Below are positions 61,577-64,000 of a stretch of 64,000 nucleotides of DNA, in pieces. This DNA comes from CBIHON01 sp966211965 (GTDB lineage Bacteria; Pseudomonadota; Gammaproteobacteria; Burkholderiales; Burkholderiaceae_D). The notes below the pieces were generated by a model. The model saw only the letters and a program-made list of their open reading frames with translations, did no database searches and was not told the DNA's origin. The stretch spans positions 25,674 to 89,673 of the forward strand of contig CBIHON010000022.1 in the NCBI GenBank assembly GCA_966211965.1, read 5' to 3'. Made by a program: the position numbers and the translations under genes. Numbering within the stretch: the first letter of the stretch is position 1; every line of letters begins with the position of its first letter.

Positions 61577-63283
61577 ATGTCTTTCGCAAACATAAAAATA
61601 GGAACACGTCTCGGCATCGGTTTTGCTGCAGTGCTCCTGCTGCTCACCGTGGTTGTCGGCATTAGCATTAGCCGTCTGTCGCAGCTCGACAACAACCTGG
61701 CTAACATTTCCGATAAGCGCATTCCGGAACTTCTCACCTCGAACCAATGGATCATCGCCATGCTGCAAACGGCACGGCAGACGCGCAACATGCTGATCAT
61801 CGACGATCCGGCGAAGGTCAAGCAAGAGATCGAGGGCGTCATGAAGCTGAAGGCGGAACGCAAGAAGTACATGGAAGACCTCCAGAAGGTGATCGAATCG
61901 GAGGAAGGCAAGGCAACCCTGCAAAAGGTCATCGATGCCCGTGCCACCTACACGCCGCATGAGGATGCATTCCTGAAGCTGGTCGATGCGGGAGATATCG
62001 CCAATGCCAAAACGGTTCTGCTGGAAAAGGCCCGTCCGACCCAGCTGGCCTATATCCAGGAACTCTACAAGCTGGTTGATTTCCAGGTAAGCCAGGTCAA
62101 GAAGGCATCGACGATAGCGCATCAAGACTACCAAAGCAGCCGCAACTCCATGTTTGGATTGCTGGCCGGCGCGCTGTTGCTCGGCGTCGCATATGCGCTC
62201 TTCGTCACGCGCTCGATCACCCGCCCGATGAGTGAAGCGCTCAAGGTTGCGCAAACCGTTGCGGCGGGCGACCTGAGCAGCCGCATCGACGTGAACAGCA
62301 AGGACGAGACCGGGCAGTTGCTGCAGGCGTTAAAGGACATGAACCAAAGCTTGGCCGGCATCGTGACCGAAGTGCGCGGCGGCACCGACACGATCGCCTC
62401 GGCCTCAGAACAGATCGCTTCCGGCACCGCCGACCTGTCCTCGCGTACCGAGGAACAGGCCAGCTCGCTGGAAGAAACCGCATCGTCGATGGAAGAACTG
62501 ACCTCGACCGTCAAGCAGAATGCCGACAATGCCAGACAGGCCAACCAGCTGGCGGTGACCGCCTCCGAAGTGGCGGTCAAGGGCGGCACCGTCGTGTCGG
62601 AAGTGGTGCAGACCATGGGTTCGATCAACGAGTCGGCGAAAAAGATCGTCGACATCATCGCGGTGATCGACGGTATCGCGTTCCAGACCAACATTCTCGC
62701 CTTGAATGCGGCGGTGGAAGCGGCGCGCGCTGGCGAACAGGGGCGCGGCTTCGCGGTGGTGGCGTCGGAGGTGCGCAATCTGGCGCAGCGCAGCGCGGCA
62801 GCGGCCAAGGAGATCAAGACGCTGATCGACAACTCGGTAGAAAAGGTCGATGCGGGCACCAAGCTGGTGGACCAGGCCGGCACGACCATGCAGGAAGTGG
62901 TGGAGAGCATCCGCAGAGTGACTGACATCATGGCCGAGATCAGCGCGGCCAGCCAGGAGCAGACGGCGGGCATCGAGCAGGTGCAGCAGGCGGTGACGCA
63001 GATGGACGAGACGACGCAGCAGAATTCGGCGCTGGTGGAGGAATCGGCGGCGGCGTCGGAGTCGTTGCACGAACAGGCGACCAAGCTGGCGCAGGTGGTG
63101 AGCGTATTCAAGCTGGACGGCATGCAGGCGACAGCGGCGACGGCCAGCGCTACCCGGCCGAAGGGGGCAGTCACGCCCTTGGTGAGGAAACCGGCATCAT
63201 CGGCGAAGCCCTCGGCCGCCCCGCGGCAAGTCAAGCATCTCGCCAGAGGCGGTGCCGGCGCTGACGATTGGGAAGAGTTCTAG
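61577..63283 (+). CDS. Methyl-accepting chemotaxis protein with WEEF tether
   Basis: This 568-residue receptor has helix 1 near 12-32 (IGFAAVLLLLTVVVGISIS) and a four-helix-bundle sensor (about 35-190, with NQWIIAMLQTARQTRNMLI). Helix 2 is near 193-213, followed by HAMP (ITRPMSEALKVAQTVAAGDL). The signalling domain has the same FQTNILALNAAVEAARAGEQ tip as the receptor at 51602. The C-terminus is DDWEEF, a CheR/CheB tether. A GGGAGGT site supports this ATG. The signalling half is nearly the same as in the other receptor, while the sensor half differs, so the two likely read different cues through one pathway. Confidence 0.93.
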   Translation: MSFANIKIGTRLGIGFAAVLLLLTVVVGISISRLSQLDNNLANISDKRIPELLTSNQWIIAMLQTARQTRNMLIIDDPAKVKQEIEGVMKLKAERKKYMEDLQKVIESEEGKATLQKVIDARATYTPHEDAFLKLVDAGDIANAKTVLLEKARPTQLAYIQELYKLVDFQVSQVKKASTIAHQDYQSSRNSMFGLLAGALLLGVAYALFVTRSITRPMSEALKVAQTVAAGDLSSRIDVNSKDETGQLLQALKDMNQSLAGIVTEVRGGTDTIASASEQIASGTADLSSRTEEQASSLEETASSMEELTSTVKQNADNARQANQLAVTASEVAVKGGTVVSEVVQTMGSINESAKKIVDIIAVIDGIAFQTNILALNAAVEAARAGEQGRGFAVVASEVRNLAQRSAAAAKEIKTLIDNSVEKVDAGTKLVDQAGTTMQEVVESIRRVTDIMAEISAASQEQTAGIEQVQQAVTQMDETTQQNSALVEESAAASESLHEQATKLAQVVSVFKLDGMQATAATASATRPKGAVTPLVRKPASSAKPSAAPRQVKHLARGGAGADDWEEF

Positions 63284-63405
63284 CCGGACGAAGGAGTGGA
63301 CGTACCGATCGGTTGGAAAACTCCGCACACAAAGTTTGGCGGCCCCCTTACCTCCCATCCCCATAGGCGCTAACTTAGCGTCTGCTGGTTGGGTATGTAG
63401 AACGG

Positions 63406-63446
63406 CTCCTTCCCTTTCAGGGGGCTGGGGTGGGGATGGGTTCTTT
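63406..63446. repeat. Partial R3 repeat
   Basis: CTCCTTCCCTTTCAGGGGGC, then TGGGGTGGGGATGGGTTC, matches the left half of the R3 element at 13630. It overlaps the 3' end of a minus-strand reading frame and supplies that frame's last codons and stop. Confidence 0.6.
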
Positions 63447-63611
63447 TGACGCCTCCGTCAACTCCGAGAATTCGATTGTATGTAAAGGAGTTCCGGCAAC
63501 AAAAGCATTTGCGCTAGAAGCCTCCTGATCCATTGAATAAACGGATAGCTGATTATTAGGAAAATCAAAATCAAGTTGTAAACTTATTTTGCCAAGTTCA
63601 GCAGGAATCAT
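63417..63611 (-). CDS. Small hypothetical protein ending in a repeat
   Basis: This is a 64-residue reading frame starting four bases after the stop of the upstream minus-strand gene. The body (LQLDFDFPNNQLSVYSMDQE, then NAFVAGTPLHTIEFSEL) has ordinary protein composition. The last residues (EPIPTPAP) are encoded by the R3 repeat, so the natural C-terminus may have been lost. No family is recognised. Tight spacing suggests an operon with the upstream gene. Confidence 0.4.
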   Translation of the reverse strand: MIPAELGKISLQLDFDFPNNQLSVYSMDQEASSANAFVAGTPLHTIEFSELTEASKEPIPTPAP

Positions 63612-63614
63612 GTG

Positions 63615-64000
63615 TCAGTACCTATAGTTACTGGCATTTTTTCCCCATACACATCTTGCAAAACATGCGAGTTGTTCATTTACCGCATTCCTAGTGCACT
63701 GAAGCGCTATTTCCGGTTTGAAAGGAATAAGTCTCAACAAAAGCTCACAGTAGACAGCCGTTGCAAAAAAATTCTTGTTACAGTCGTCCATGCATTTCTG
63801 TTTGTCGCTACGGCCGCCATTACTACCGCTGCCGCTGTCTGGTCCATCACCGGGTATTGACCGTGATAAAGGTAATGGAGGTGTCGTTGGCCAAATTGGC
63901 AACACCAATGGACCGAATGGTGTTGGAACCACCGCTTGTAATCCATAGAGCGGTTGGCGAAATGACGTAGGGTCTGCGATTTTTATAATCGGACGCTGTC
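63615..64000 (-). CDS. Partial hypothetical protein, 5' end beyond window
   Basis: The frame is open from 63615 to the window edge on the minus strand, so the N-terminus is missing. The visible part reads KIADPTSFRQPLYGLQ, a Pro-rich stretch (LPIWPTTPPLPLSRSIPGDG), a Gly/Ser linker, then a Cys-rich end (CMDDCNKNFF, LQCTRNAV, LACFARCVW). I do not recognise it. A modular layout of Pro-rich linker and Cys-rich tail could suit a secreted or effector-like C-terminus, but this is speculative. Confidence 0.4.
   Translation of the reverse strand, partial: QRPIIKIADPTSFRQPLYGLQAVVPTPFGPLVLPIWPTTPPLPLSRSIPGDGPDSGSGSNGGRSDKQKCMDDCNKNFFATAVYCELLLRLIPFKPEIALQCTRNAVNEQLACFARCVWGKNASNYRY

Noticed and set aside
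61232..62254. Minus-strand frame of 340 codons opposite the second chemoreceptor
   Set aside because: Most of it is antisense to the receptor sensor domain, with no motif.

Overview
The window looks like chromosomal DNA of a betaproteobacterium, most likely Burkholderiales and plausibly Oxalobacteraceae. The grounds are high GC in most genes, many hybrid histidine kinases, chemoreceptors ending in a WEEF tether, YiaAB and DUF2145 proteins, and several families of short palindromic repeats. The assignment rests on gene style only. No rRNA, tRNA, CRISPR array or intact transposase was seen.

Region 1 (1-7.2 kb) holds two minus-strand signalling genes. One is a 1745-residue hybrid kinase with an extracytoplasmic propeller. 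The other is a REC-REC-kinase protein. A 29-base inverted repeat separates the second gene from the plus-strand genes.

Region 2 (7.2-45.5 kb) is one same-strand mixed PKS-NRPS cluster. It runs: Sfp-type phosphopantetheinyl transferase; a 3424-residue PKS-NRPS (AT-ACP-KS-AT-CMT-ACP-aminotransferase-C-A-PCP); NRPS 2 (C-A-PCP-C); an asparagine synthase-like amidotransferase; a DUF481-type outer-membrane protein; NRPS 3 (A-PCP-C-A-PCP-C-A-PCP-E); a DUF697-like membrane protein; a NucS/DUF91-like nuclease gene that looks inserted; and NRPS 4 (C-FkbH-PCP-C-A-PCP-TE). An intrinsic terminator follows. All PKS and NRPS core motifs look intact. Read colinearly, the product is a short alpha-methyl-beta-amino acid, then Gly, Gly, two residues of unknown identity, a D-configured Ile/Val-like residue, a glycerate-type unit, and Tyr, released by a thioesterase and probably cyclised. 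I do not recognise this architecture as a described compound. Palindromic repeats have entered the coding sequence of the megasynthases at several linkers and inside adenylation domains without breaking the frame.

Region 3 (45.5-53.7 kb) is a signalling operon joined by 4-base ATGA overlaps: a DUF3068-like membrane protein, a Cache-PAS hybrid kinase, a REC-GGDEF diguanylate cyclase and a chemoreceptor. A small lipoprotein gene follows.

Region 4 (53.7-64 kb) is a mosaic: a periplasmic binding protein; a probable amidase effector with a periplasmic immunity protein; a possible interrupted gene; YiaAB and DUF2145 genes; a tautomerase divergent from a LysR regulator; a small secreted protein; a second WEEF chemoreceptor; and a truncated minus-strand gene at the window edge. 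This region has longer non-coding gaps and visibly more AT-rich intergenic DNA than the cluster.
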